Positions 43,491 through 54,255 of a stretch of DNA of 64,000 nt are shown one piece after another. The DNA lies in contig JAJSPD010000022.1 in NCBI GenBank assembly GCA_021307315.1, positions 434,001 to 498,000 on the forward strand, written 5' to 3'. The stretch's first letter is position 1. Every line of letters begins with the position of its first letter. This DNA is from Bisporella sp. PMI_857. Lineage: Eukaryota > Ascomycota > Leotiomycetes > Helotiales > Helotiaceae. Under the pieces are notes generated by a model. The model was given only the letters and a program-made list of their open reading frames with translations. It did no database searches and was not told the origin of the DNA. Both the position numbers and the translations under genes were made by a program.

Positions 43491-44865
43491 TTATGCAGAT
43501 AATGAAGATAAGGGTAGATGCGTAAGAAGATTTAATATAAAGTAAACACACTCTAGGAGCAGAACATGCGACGAAAGCGAGATGATAGACGGCAAGAAAT
43601 CGAAGACTGTCAAAGGAGAGATGGAATTATAATTATAAGCACTGGGGCCGAAAGAATGGAAAGCGGTGCTCGCAGATCTATTTACGCACTCAAACATCGA
43701 ATGTGATACGGTTCGCCTCTTTTCTTCCGTTTGAAAAATGTTTATCTGCCTCGTACTTCGCTCAATTCCGTTTCGGGGTCCCATCAGCCCATGTCTGGCT
43801 GATTTCTGTGGAGGGGCTAGATTCTAGACAGGAAATGAGCGAGAACTAGATGTCTGGTTATTGGTTCGCTTGCTTCCATCTTTCTGGTGGGGTTCGACCC
43901 CGAACAGGAAATGTGCGAGATACGAGAAAGCTTACCATATTTAGTGGCTTTCGAAGATACAACTTAAACTTTATAAAGGCTATGTTTGTTACTCCGCCGA
44001 TGCGCAGCAAAGAAAATACACGTTGCAAATGTTCTCTTTAGGAATAATTGTTTTTAAAAAATTAAAAACAAAACGTATCTCCTGCCTAACCTTCCCCACC
44101 TTTCCCCACTCCCCGGCCTTCACGATTCGCTAATTTTCCTTTAAAGTTAAAGGATAATCTCGAAAAGGGAATGCGCGATGGGGTGCGAAGGACCCTAAGT
44201 CTAACCGACTAAGGAGCGCAGCCAATTTCGAAATCGAGGTTCTGAAGATTAGAGCTATGCCTCAGACTTAGCTAATGGCCAACGAGGAGAAACAAGAGTT
44301 TAAATTGGCATAGGAAGGCCAAGGTCCAAGGAGTTCCTAAGTTTTGGAAACCCCGAGCCAAGGTCCCAATTCAGGACATTTATCAGGCAAAACTTACCAA
44401 GATCAAGACAGGATGATAGAGTTGATGTTCTCTTGCGTTTTCGGACTCCCACCTTACCCCCCCCCCCCCCCCCATTGCAGGGTTTCCGAGTACCAAGTAT
44501 AAGTTTTCCTCCGGATCCAGCAGGAGCATACCTTCAAGCTGGATTTTAAAATTAAGCAGAGTTGATCTTTTCTTGTGTGCCAAGCTGCATGAGCATTCGG
44601 GATTCGGGAGGTTCAACTTTGTTATATTAAGATAATATAGCCAAAAGCTTTCCTTGGTGGTTCGAAAACTTATAAAATGGAGTGTACCCTATGCGCCCAC
44701 TCTCGTTCTTATCTTGGACCAGCAGGTCAATGTGGCACTTTCTGTTGTCTTTACAATAAACTACTGTGCTCTTCAATCAGCTCTTACACTCAGTGAGGAG
44801 CCTTCAACTGTCTTTGCAATAAATTACTACGCTCTTTATTTGTTTCTTGCATTCTATCAATCACT
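43491..44865. other. Intergenic; poly-C tract and promoter duplication
   Basis: No gene. A 17-bp C tract lies at 44457-44473. Just before the next gene, a ~33-bp motif (GTCTTTACAATAAACTACTG near 44750 and GTCTTTGCAATAAATTACTA near 44811) is duplicated and may be part of its promoter. Confidence 0.5.
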
Positions 44866-46460
44866 ATGAAGCTCTACGGCTCGGTTATCACAGGTGCCGT
44901 GGTATATCATATGGCGGGATGCGTGGTATTTCTGACCCTTTACATTCAATGGTTGTCCAATGTTACTAAGCCTAATCCCAGCTGTCGCAGTCCATTCCCG
45001 ACTCCCAAGATTCTGCTGCCCCTCCTTTCATCGGGAATGCTGTCGATGGCCAGCTACTCAAGCCAAAAGTACGTTTTGTGCCTGACGCAGCAGGAGTTCA
45101 CATGGATATGGGTAACACAAGAAGTGACGACTTTCCTGGACCTTTGGGAGAGTCAACAAGAGTCTTTAGTAATACAGTACCCCTGGCCTTCATGTTTTGG
45201 GATGGACCTGACAATCTTGTCGCTGAGTTGTCCTGCGATGGCCCAAATAATAATATCCCAACTAATTTCTGTCTGGCCGCTTTGGATCATGAGACTCTTG
45301 AGCCGTTGGCCATTTGGACTACGCCAAATCGAACGATGGTCTCGAACTATATGCAGTACAAAGACAACCATGCGGTTCTACCTACCTTAGAAGGTTATAT
45401 TGTAGATGTCGAGAGAGTAGGCAACTCATTTAAGGTAGCTCGCGAGATAGACATCTCCAGCACTCTTCCGAGTGGTTCAATCATTGCTTCCGTTGGGTAC
45501 GCGGCGGATGGAAATCTTTGGTTTACAGCAACACCTGCTCCTCTGATCGGCATAGAAGGAATGAACACATCCACGATTGGCTACGTCGACCAAAGCGGTG
45601 CCGTCCATACCATTAAGATTGCCAATGGATTGATTGAAAATTCTTTTGCTTTAAACAATGGCACGCTATACGTCGCGACTGGGCCTGCTGGACTAGAAGA
45701 CCACGCCGGGGCTACTGGAAATTTCTACGCCTTTCGAGCCGGAGGTGCCAATGAGGGAATCAGAATAATGTATAATGAGACTTATTCTGCGGGAGATGGA
45801 AGAAAACCGGGTGGCCTTTCCAGGGGGACGGGATCCACACCCAGCTTGTTAGGTTCCAAATACGTGGCAATCACCGATAACAATGCAGACCTGAATCTCG
45901 TTGTTTACCGTCAAGTTGACGAGTCTTATGAGCCTTCAGCGGGTTCAAGCACCGTCTGCACAATTCGTATTTTCCCGCCCGGAGCAGGCTCCAACGAGGC
46001 AGCGCTAACGACACACTACGACGGCGAGAAGTACACCGCAGTTATCGCCAATAACTACAATGCGCCATCTCTCTCGTTCCTAAACTCAGCAACAGATATT
46101 AACAATGCAGCATCAAATAATTTTAGCCAAATGGCACCCGGATTGGTGCGTATCGACGTATCTGAAGATGGAGCGTGTTCTGTTGGATGGGAATTGGAAA
46201 TTCGTATTGGAACATCGACCCTTTCTACCATTACTGGATTATTGTATGTCTATACTCAGGATAATGACCTAGCAAAGCAAGGAGAGTACGTGTGGTATAT
46301 CGCCGCTATTGATCATGCAACTGGTAAGGAGGTTTGGAGGGTCAAGGTTGGCGCTGGCGGTGTTTTCAATAGCGGGGTTTCACACATGCAGTTGGCTCCT
46401 GGAGGCGCGGTCTATCAAGGCGTTGTTGGGGGTGCTGCTTGGGTGAAGGACATTGTTTAA
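44866..46460 (+). CDS. Secreted protein of unknown function, probable beta-propeller (2 exons)
   Basis: Exons 44866-44925 and 44982-46460 give 512 aa. Exon 1 encodes a signal peptide (MKLYGSVITGAVVYHMAGCV) that continues as LSQS. The mature part is rich in beta-strand patterns and repeated phrases such as GYAADGNLWFTATP, GTLYVATGPAG, LGSKYVAITDNNADLNLVVY and GLLYVYTQDND, the look of a six- or seven-blade propeller. Cys pairs and NxT/S sites fit an extracellular protein. No catalytic motif recognised; similar proteins are common in fungal secretomes with no known role. The intron (GTATTT...CCCAG) was chosen because it alone links the signal peptide in frame. Confidence 0.75.
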
Positions 46461-46545
46461 TGGGTTGGGAGAGAGGTCAGAGGCACAGGATTTGGAAGTA
46501 CTTGTAGTAAATTAATTGGAATGTCTCTGCGCAATTGAGCGACTC

Positions 46546-46916
46546 TGTAACAGTCAGGGTCGGTTAGGGACGGTTACAAGCTGTAAGTGAACCATCAGTA
46601 ACGAAAGCTAGCCGACAGCCAGCTAAAGGCTTACAGCCACTATGAGGGCATGTAGTCTAGACTGTCGTGGGTTCCGACTGATAGAATGCTTTTCGGGGAT
46701 ACCGACCTCTAGAGCTCGGTGGCTCCGTAAGTCAAGGATACAGCACAGTTAAGGGACATAAGGAAAAGCTAAAGCTCTTTGGAGAAGGGTAAGCTTGAGT
46801 TTGCTTTCCAGACTTGCAAGTATACTTTTAATATCAACATATTACAATTACATCGCTAGTCACCCTGTTCTTACCTGTTATATTGCAATCCCTCCTGCTG
46901 CCCTCTTTCTGTTACA
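46546..46916 (+). mobile_element. LTR family E copy (371 bp), near-exact TSD
   Basis: TGTAACAGTCAGGGTCGG to CTTTCTGTTACA matches 30577-30956, including TGCAATCCCTCCTGCTGCCC near the end. Flanks GACTC (46541-46545) and GACTA (46917-46921) differ at one base. Confidence 0.85.
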
Positions 46917-47105
46917 GACTAACGCAATTTGGGCATCTATCTAATACCCCTTTCGGCGTATCCGCGTAGAATTTACGGCAAAATATCCGGAATACCACTT
47001 TTGTAGTATATTAGATAGCTTCCAACTATTACTAAAATTGCTTTTCAAACAATTATTTTCAAGCGTAAAAATAAGTGGTGGAATATTCTATTAGATAAAC
47101 ATTAG

Positions 47106-47487
47106 TGTCGGAATACCTATCGCCGTGTAAAAGGCATAGTAGCTATTGACTACGCTCTTGAGGTGGTGATTCTGGTATTCTTTGATTGTGTGATATTCTG
47201 GTTCTAAGCTACGATCTATGATAGAACGAGAAATACGCAATGATAGTCAGGAAGAATTGGGGATGCCGTTCAGCTCTCTATTGTTGTCTATGTGTGTGTA
47301 GAATACAGATCTGTAGTCATTTGTGTGTGTGTGAAAAGTCTTCCGCGCTAGCGTTCTCCACTTAGTTAGAGACATGTCAGCTACCTAGATCTCAAATCCT
47401 GACAGTCTATCGCGGGGGTTGTAGGTCTTGAAGGACCCACTCACATGATCTAGTGGTTCTATGATTCTATTTACATGCGTTCCAACA
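47106..47487 (+). mobile_element. Solo LTR, family B, with nested LTR; 5-bp TSD
   Basis: TGTCGGAATACCTATCGCCG to CATGCGTTCCAACA, flanked by ATTAG at 47101-47105 and 47488-47492. At 382 bp it is twice the family length because another LTR sits at 47219-47404; without it the LTR is 196 bp. Confidence 0.92.
47219..47404 (-). mobile_element. LTR family F (186 bp) nested in LTR B
   Basis: TGATAGAACGAGAAATACGC to CTCAAATCCTGACA is the reverse complement of the solo LTR at 54070-54255 and has the same 186-bp length. Flanks ATCTA (47214-47218) and GTCTA (47405-47409) differ at one base. Confidence 0.88.
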
Positions 47488-47511
47488 ATTAGTTTCCCTA
47501 GGACCTATGAA

Positions 47512-49458
47512 TTATTGGGATTTCTTAGTGGATTTCTCGAGCAGCAGCTTCACAATCGCCTCGTGCCCATTTTCTGTAGCATATAACAGCGGCGTCCGAT
47601 TAGAAGCATCCTTGGCGTCGAGATCCGCACCTGTTTCAAGCAGCAGCTTCACGGCCGTCTCATGCCCATTTCTTGCGGCCCATAACAGCGGCGTCTGACC
47701 AGAATTATTCTTGGTCTCGAGCTCCGCGCCTCTATCGAGCAACAGCTTCACAACCGCTTCGTGCTTATACCTTGCAGCATAAAACAGCGGAGTCTGACCA
47801 GAATTATCCTTGGCCTCAAGCTCCGCGCCTCTATCGAGCAGCAGCTTCACGACCGCCTCGTGCCTATACCTTGCAGCATAAAACAGCGGAGTCTGACCAG
47901 AAATATCCTTGGCCTCAAGCTCCGCGCCTCTCTCAAGCAACAGCTTCACGACTGCCTCGTGCTTATACCTTGCAGCGTTAAACAGCGGCGTCCAACCAAA
48001 ATTATCTTTGGCTTCGAGATCCGCGCCTCTTTCGAGCAACAGCTCCACAACCGCCTCGTGCCCATTTCCTGCAGCACTTGACAATAGCGTCTGATGAAAA
48101 GTATCCTTGGCGTCGAGATCCGCGCCTCTTTCAAGGAGCAGCTTCACAACCACCTTGTACCCATTTCTTGCGGCCCATATCAGTGTTATTTGACTAGAAG
48201 TATTCTTGGTCTCGAGCTCCGCGCGTCTCTCGAGCAGCAACTTCACAACCGCCTCATGCCTATACTCTGCAGCATATGACAACAGCATTTGACTAGGAAT
48301 ATCCTTGGCCTCAACCTCCGCGCTTTTCTCGAGCAGCAGATTCACAACTGCCTCGTGGTCCTCCTGTTGGGCCCACTCGTATCTTGTATCTATTGCGCAC
48401 TTAAGTACTTCAATAGGAAGTTTATCTAAATTTCCTAAGAACTCCGACAATGTCCAGTCGAAGAAACGGCGAGTATTTAACCCATTAAAGTTAAGCAAAA
48501 ATGATGTAGTATTGAAAATAACATCTTGAATATTTTTTCCGTAGTCTGCCTTCAGAAGATCAGTGTTACATGTATCTGAAGATATGCCTAGTAAAGCATA
48601 AATCTTATCTCGAGGGTCAGTCGCTTCGCTGTTGCGGAATTTACTTAGCATTGTATAAAGATCCCGCTTTTTAGCCCACCATGAGCTATCCCGGAGAGAA
48701 CCTGGCATAATATCAATGACAGATTGGCAATGCAGGTCTGGGGTGATCTTTAGTAAAAATGGCATAAGAGCGAAAATGCTTGCTGAAACAGATTTGCTAC
48801 CGCAAACGATATCAGCAGCTCGCGCGTTACCAGTTTCTTGTATAACCCAAACTCTTTTAAACCAGTTGCGACGAAGAAGTGACTGGAGGCCATCAGCCAA
48901 AAGGTTTTTCTGGTCAGGCCTCAAATCGCGTATTACTGTTGACCAAATATCGACCCACTGCTTCTGTGAAATTTCCTGGCGGTGCTGGTTATCAGAAGCG
49001 TGTTTAACACTTTTTTCCTCTAGCTCTATCATATAATGCATAACATAATCGGTATTATAAGTAGCTTCGCCTAACCAGATAATTACTCGTTCAGCTTTGC
49101 TATAAATAGATCCCATTTGCTGAACTTGCTGCCCTTGTTCATTTTTATCGTTTTGATTGATAGAAAGGGCATCAACCCAAAGGACCCGGTCTTTTACTCG
49201 GTAACGGAGGTCTCGAAGTGCAAGATATACATTTTTGGTAACTGGCGTTTTGCTGTTATTAATGATTAAATCACATGGCCTAGATGTGCTGCCCCATGTG
49301 TAAGATAAAGCCGCATAATTGCTAATATCTTCTGATGAGGGGATTTTTGACTCAAAAAGTTGACACCGAATAGGGTCGTTGTCGACGCCTTTGAGCACTC
49401 GGAGAAGGCGAAAGGCAGGCCCTTCAAGACTGATTGGCTTATACTCGAAATTCGTCAT
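47512..49458 (-). CDS. HET-domain protein with ankyrin repeats (intronless)
   Basis: 648 aa. The HET domain spans about 47-220: YAALSYTWGS, WVDALSINQNDKNEQGQQVQ, IYSKAERVIIWLG and WFKRVWVIQE, then DPRDKIYALLG at about 300. From about 371 to the end run eight full 33-aa ankyrin units plus a partial one, each like VVKLLLERGAELEAKD followed by TPLFYAARYKHEA. HET domains trigger cell death when unlike fungal cells fuse, and the repeats probably sense a ligand. The units are so alike in DNA that they read as 99-bp tandem repeats, the pattern of repeat tracts that change by recombination in fungal incompatibility genes. No frameshift or stop. Flanked by LTRs. Confidence 0.92.
   Translation of the reverse strand: MTNFEYKPISLEGPAFRLLRVLKGVDNDPIRCQLFESKIPSSEDISNYAALSYTWGSTSRPCDLIINNSKTPVTKNVYLALRDLRYRVKDRVLWVDALSINQNDKNEQGQQVQQMGSIYSKAERVIIWLGEATYNTDYVMHYMIELEEKSVKHASDNQHRQEISQKQWVDIWSTVIRDLRPDQKNLLADGLQSLLRRNWFKRVWVIQETGNARAADIVCGSKSVSASIFALMPFLLKITPDLHCQSVIDIMPGSLRDSSWWAKKRDLYTMLSKFRNSEATDPRDKIYALLGISSDTCNTDLLKADYGKNIQDVIFNTTSFLLNFNGLNTRRFFDWTLSEFLGNLDKLPIEVLKCAIDTRYEWAQQEDHEAVVNLLLEKSAEVEAKDIPSQMLLSYAAEYRHEAVVKLLLERRAELETKNTSSQITLIWAARNGYKVVVKLLLERGADLDAKDTFHQTLLSSAAGNGHEAVVELLLERGADLEAKDNFGWTPLFNAARYKHEAVVKLLLERGAELEAKDISGQTPLFYAARYRHEAVVKLLLDRGAELEAKDNSGQTPLFYAARYKHEAVVKLLLDRGAELETKNNSGQTPLLWAARNGHETAVKLLLETGADLDAKDASNRTPLLYATENGHEAIVKLLLEKSTKKSQ
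47515..48350. repeat. 99-bp tandem repeats inside the HET-ankyrin gene
   Basis: About 8.4 units of 99 bp, each starting on the forward strand near CGAGCAGCAGCTTCACAACC and holding TTGGCCTCAAGCTCCGCGCC. The central units (47700-48000) are the most alike. Confidence 0.85.
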
Positions 49459-49548
49459 TTTTAGTGCTTAGAAGTCGGAGCTGAGAGGCATAGAGATACC
49501 TCATGTAGTTGTGAGAGATGAAATTGGTTGATGGGGCTCGGTGTGCTC

Positions 49549-49729
49549 TGTCACGAACACGGTCCTATGAGCCTGGAAAGGCTGTTTGTTGGTGCTTCAA
49601 TACGAAAATATTAAACTAGGGAGAAAAAGTAAAATCTCGGGAGCTGTCGGCTAAGTCAAGTTCTCAGACCACAGGCCACTAGTCCCAATTAAGGAACACA
49701 GGCGAGCTGGTCACATGCCAGCCGTGGCA
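49549..49729. repeat. LTR-like repeat, ends shared with 40208-40318
   Basis: TGTCACGAACACGGTCC to GCCAGCCGTGGCA; its second half (GAGCTGTCGGCTAAGTCA ... ) matches 40208-40318. No duplication seen (TGCTC against GCGGG). Probably a further short LTR family. Confidence 0.5.
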
Positions 49730-50253
49730 GCGGGCGTAAGCGAAGCGTCTGAGAACAAATGGTGAAATGTATTATGTAATATAGACTAGGGCCCTCTAGG
49801 CTTAGCTCGGCGTAATAAAACTACTACAAATGGTGATCGATTTGTAACGGCAGCAATGGGAATAGGTTTTACCGCTGCGCCAACGGGCCAAAAGGCACTT
49901 GAATTGACCGAGAGGTCAATTCCCTATTCCGCTATATATTGGTCACGTAGCCACCGTGACAGATTGACTTTTTAAGTTTTAAAGATTTTCAATTACTACT
50001 ATTTATCTCACAACGCAACTGTCATTTGAATGCCGATTTATAAAGCTAAATATAGGTTTGAATTTTATAATAATTACAATTTAAATGGTTCAATTAGCTA
50101 ATAAAAAAAGTGAACTACCGGTGTCGAACCCAAAAGGTGTAACGTAGTCCACAAGCGAGTCATCAACACAAGTGTGGCGGGTTTGTTAGAACATGGAATA
50201 CACAGTGATGATCAAAAGGCATGAGTGATGCAATTCAGGCCCTCTATGGCCTG
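49730..50253. other. Intergenic
   Basis: No gene. AT-rich from 49970 to 50110. A T-arm-like GTGTCGAACCC at 50123-50133 does not fold into a tRNA. Confidence 0.4.
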
Positions 50254-50459
50254 TGTAACAACTCAAGGCGAACAGGGATCTCGATCCTCAGATCTCAGGG
50301 AGAAATCCTCAAAGGTGTGAAGCTACAGATAGAAGAAGGGAAGGAAGGCAGCGCTTTATATACAGGAGACTGGCCAGGGGCCAGTGTAAGCGAGTCTGCC
50401 ATGTAGTGTCAGGGGCCGAGCCCTAGGGGCTATAAACGAGATAAGCCAGGGTCGTGACA
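50254..50459 (+). mobile_element. Solo LTR, family A (206 bp) with 5-bp TSD
   Basis: TGTAACAACTCAAGGCGAAC to CAGGGTCGTGACA, flanked by GCCTG at 50249-50253 and 50460-50464. It is the best-preserved copy of this family in the window and contains GCGCTTTATATACAGG, a TATA-like element. Confidence 0.93.
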
Positions 50460-50524
50460 GCCTGTGTGTTCAAATAAAGATCTCTATTAATTTGCATGAG
50501 AAAAGTCTTCCGCGCTAACCTAAT

Positions 50525-50970
50525 TGTAACAAACAGAGGGCAGCAGGAGGGATTGCAATATAGCAGGTGAAGACGCGTGACTGCCAATGCAAAAGTAATA
50601 GTATTGTATTGATATTAAATGTACGTCTTTGAATCTATGAAAGACTCGAGCTTGCCCTCTCTTAAAGACTTCTAGCTTCTTTTTATATCCTTCGCCCTTC
50701 GACTGTTCTGCATTCTTTTCTTTACAGAATACCAAGCTTTTGACTTTAGTATCCCAGAAGTTATTCTAGCAGCTGAAGCCCACGACAGTCTAGGTCATAC
50801 GTCCTTGTAGTGGCTGCAAGCCCGTAGCTGCAAGCCTGTGGCTAGCCATAGGCTGTTTATGCCATTTGCAGCCCAGATCGTTACGTAGCTGAAAACCTTA
50901 AGTTCTCCCGTAAGGACTTTTATTCCATATCCAGGGTCTTGAACTAGTTTGACGGATTCTGGCTGTTACG
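50525..50970 (-). mobile_element. LTR family E, inverted copy (446 bp)
   Basis: TGTAACAAACAGAGGGCAGC to TCTGGCTGTTACG; reverse complement of 30577-30956 with extra sequence in the middle. Flanks CTAAT and GATAT do not match. Confidence 0.75.
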
Positions 50971-51770
50971 GATATATTCTGTATGACCCTTACCTGCCAC
51001 CCACTGCCCCTTGAACAATTTCTTCCATAGCTGGGTCTATGGGCTCACTCGATCCATTAATGGTCTGCTGAAGATGCTCCGCAGTTGCTGGATCGGTGGA
51101 CTGATTCTGGGCAGTCTCAGGTTGAGCAAAAGAATTTGGACGACTTTTGATGTTCTGGCGTTGCATTAATGGATGGTGACAGATTCGGGCGTGCCTGGGG
51201 CCGTCACCTCTGTTGAAGGAGTGGTAGAGGATATGAATGAAAAGGCGAATAATCGTTTCAAGTACTTCGCACCTTTATATGGAATCCTCAGTCATATCTA
51301 TCTTTCCTGCGATACATTTTCTTATTCAATCGCCAGAGCAAACTCCTAGCTCCACCATGTTTGCCTTTTCTGCATGTAGTCGAGCAAGTGCAGTCCGCTA
51401 TCGTGAAGAGAGGGGTTGGTGTACAGGAAAGGCTAACGTGGTGGAGACTACAGTAAAGGCGAACGGGAGACATAACATGCAATTGTATTTCAATGAAAGC
51501 ACGAGAATTAGGCAGATTGCGATGGTACGACGAAGAAGCAACATGTTATGGTGCTGCCGAGTCCCCTCCACTTCAAACCTAGGTTGAGGCCTGCTTCTTG
51601 TTCCTTTCGCCAATATTTCCCAGTGGCGTACACAGTGCTCCCACATAAACATCAAGGTGTACCAACGAAAGAGGGTTTGCTTTAGAGCGACATCACTGAT
51701 ATCTACTTCGACTTGTTCATCAGTTCGCCAGCCAGAGACGAATTAGCTACCTAGGTAACTATAGGTGGTA
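50971..51770. other. Intergenic with an unidentified reverse-strand open stretch
   Basis: On the reverse strand, 50993-51210 is open and reads a polar, Gln/Pro-rich tail (SFAQPETAQNQSTDPATAEH, then EEIVQGAVGG) without a start codon; it could be the last exon of a lost gene. Nothing else seen. Confidence 0.35.
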
Positions 51771-53790
51771 CTAACTATGTAAAGAGAGACTTGCCCAATC
51801 TTGACGCCAATCCTGGCTGCCTTTCTTGCTGGCCCAAATGCGGCGAAAAATGTGCACAGCTGAATGATGTGGAAGAGCTGACCCTGTTCTATCTCCTTTG
51901 TAATGTTTGTCATAAAAAGCAGTTAACATCTTATCGCGGGCCTCCCTAGCTCCTTGACCTAGTTCCCTCAAGTTGATTATATCCTCATCGTCTCGAACAC
52001 TTTTCTCAATTAGCCAGGAGCGACTCAAATTGTCAACAACATCAGAAATACTACAGATCCCGGTCGCGTCGCCGAAATTACCACCGCCGGTAGTGTATAG
52101 TTTGAGAGACTCTAGGCGTTTCCCCGCTTTGTCCCGACAGATAGTTTCCCAGATAGATCGTGCTAGCATCTCGTCCACCGCGCAGTTTAGAAAAGCTTCT
52201 CGGACATAGCCTTTCCTCAAGTTTTCACGTTCATCATGATAGAACTCGCGGTCGTTTTCGTCGAATGAAAGGTCGTTCGTTGAAGTGCTACCTCGAGTGA
52301 CCTGCCAGTTAGAACAGTCCAGAGTAAGAAAAAGAACTTGTAAACGCTCCATTTTGCCAAAGCTTCTATATATCTCAGCTTCGCGCGCGTCTGATTTCGT
52401 GCGCTTGACCGGAATAGCTAAGTCTTGCAACGCCGGACACTGATCTTGAATTTGCAGGACATGCTCCTTCTCGAATATCATGGGTATGTGCCGCCGGTCT
52501 TCAGAATATCGAGATTCAGACGGACAGAGGCTAAGCATTTTTAAAGCTCGCCCGTGTCGGGAGAGTAAAGCGTCCAGGATTTCGGGCTCGAGTGGACCGT
52601 CTACTGAAAGCTCATAAAGAGGCACGAGTGTTGTGAAAAAAGTAATAGCGTCATTAGCGTAATTCGGCCTCACATCCTTTTCGTCGTCGCGGTCTAAACG
52701 AATACGAAGCGTTTTCAATCGAGGGAGGGAGCAGTTCTGGACAATCCACTCCATTGCTTCGCCACTAATGCCGCCATGATAAAGGTTGAAGCCTCCTCCT
52801 AAATCCAAGCGATTCAAGGAGCTGAAATCTGTACGTTGGTTCCAAGTTTGGAGAAAATCCGGGTTGAAGTTTACTGACCTCCCTGCGAGTGACAAGGACG
52901 TCAACAACCCGATTCTACGGCTAGGGACAAAGCCCGGAAAACCTCGCCATGGCTCTCGTGCAATACGAAGCCTGCGACGCCAGTTCTGGGACGCAGACGG
53001 AATAAGCTCAACCATGCGAACCTCCTTCAGGTTAGGAGCAAGACCAGCGACAAGCTCAGGCACCGCCTCCCCGTGGAAATCATCCTCGCCGTTTGAATCC
53101 CGCCAAGCGTATCTAGTCTTAACACTGTACAGACACGGGGACGTGGCTATAGCCATCTCGTGGGGATCAGGGGTTTCGCTTCGCAGGCTTCGCAGCCGGA
53201 ACGTGAAGTGGTAAAGCTTGCACTGCGGGTGGTGCTTGTGGAGAGCATCGAGAAGGCTGGGCGGGAACTGGTTACGGCAGTCATACACAAGTCTCGTTAA
53301 GTGTGGTAGTGTTTTGACAAAGGTGGATAACTGGTGCCCATGCCACGTCCTCCTCGAGAGAAACTTCGATGGCTTCGTCTGGGAAGAAAGGTCCATACAA
53401 ACATGGTTCTTTATCACCTAAAACCTCTCCAACGCCAGTCCGCTGAAACCAGTCTATATCATCAGTGTTCGTCGTCCTTGCCTTGTTCCCCGGTTCGTCA
53501 GACTCATCAATATTCAAAAGTAGAAACCCCTTGATGCCGAGATGGCGGACATAGTGGGCAGACTCGGCACCGCACAGAACCTTAACCAGTGCGTCGACAT
53601 TACACTGCAACGCTTTGCGGCCGTGGACTGTGAGGTGGACTTCCCGAAAAACGGACGGAAGAGTGGCTCGATGGCAAGCCTTACTTGCCAAACCAAATGT
53701 GTAAAGACTCGGCCGGTGCGTGTCGTGAAGATAACTCGCTATCTGCTGTAATGCCTCGAATGGTAGTTTATTTAGCCCGGCGGAGGTCAT
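51771..53790 (-). CDS. F-box protein with leucine-rich C-terminal part, one frameshift
   Basis: The ATG at 53790 starts an F-box (MTSAGLNKLPFEALQQIASY, about 5-45) and continues to about residue 155 (AWAPVIH). There the frame must shift by one base near 53325 to continue as FVKTLPHLTRLVYDCRNQFP and run openly to the stop at 51771. With one base removed the total is 2019 nt, i.e. 672 aa. The long part has leucine-rich features (LTSLSLAGRS, SSLNRLDLGG, LPRLKTLRIRL) as in fungal F-box/LRR-like proteins that choose substrates for SCF ubiquitin ligases. No intron with good signals bridges the shift, so it is a real frameshift or a base error. Confidence 0.75.
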
Positions 53791-54069
53791 GGCTAGAATC
53801 TACCTAGATCAACAAGAGATGGTGAAAAAGGTGATTAGAAGTGAGATCAACGGCTCATCTAGTCAAGTAGCTTAAGCAACGCGGAACAAGATGTCTCTTG
53901 GAGAGATATAGAGCGAAAAGTTGGAAATGGGAATGCCATACGCGGAGAATTGTGAGTTATAGGGTAACGCCCAATGGTGTACGGTTGGTGGCTAATGTTA
54001 CCAACATTTAGGTCGTCACGAGGAGGGGCTTGGGGTGGCTTGGCACGGAGCGGCTAATTACGGCTCCTT

Positions 54070-54255
54070 TGTCAGGATTTGAGAATCTAGGTAGCTGACA
54101 TGTCTCTGACTAAGTGGGGAACGCTAGCGCGGAAGACTTTTCACACACGCACAGTTCTACAATTTTGTATCATTACACATATAGACAACAATAGAGAGCC
54201 TGTATGGCATCCCCAATTCCTCCTGCTTATCATTGCGTATTTTCTCGTTCTGTCA
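54070..54255 (+). mobile_element. Solo LTR, family F (186 bp) with 5-bp TSD
   Basis: TGTCAGGATTTGAGAATCTA to TTCTCGTTCTGTCA, flanked by TCCTT at 54065-54069 and 54256-54260. Inverted copy nested at 47219-47404. Confidence 0.93.

Noticed and set aside
47673..48081. Forward open frames with repeated 33-residue pattern
   Set aside because: Antisense shadow of the ankyrin repeats in the HET gene.
50108..50165. tRNA-like stretch with GTGTCGAACCC
   Set aside because: No consistent acceptor, D and anticodon arms can be paired on either strand.
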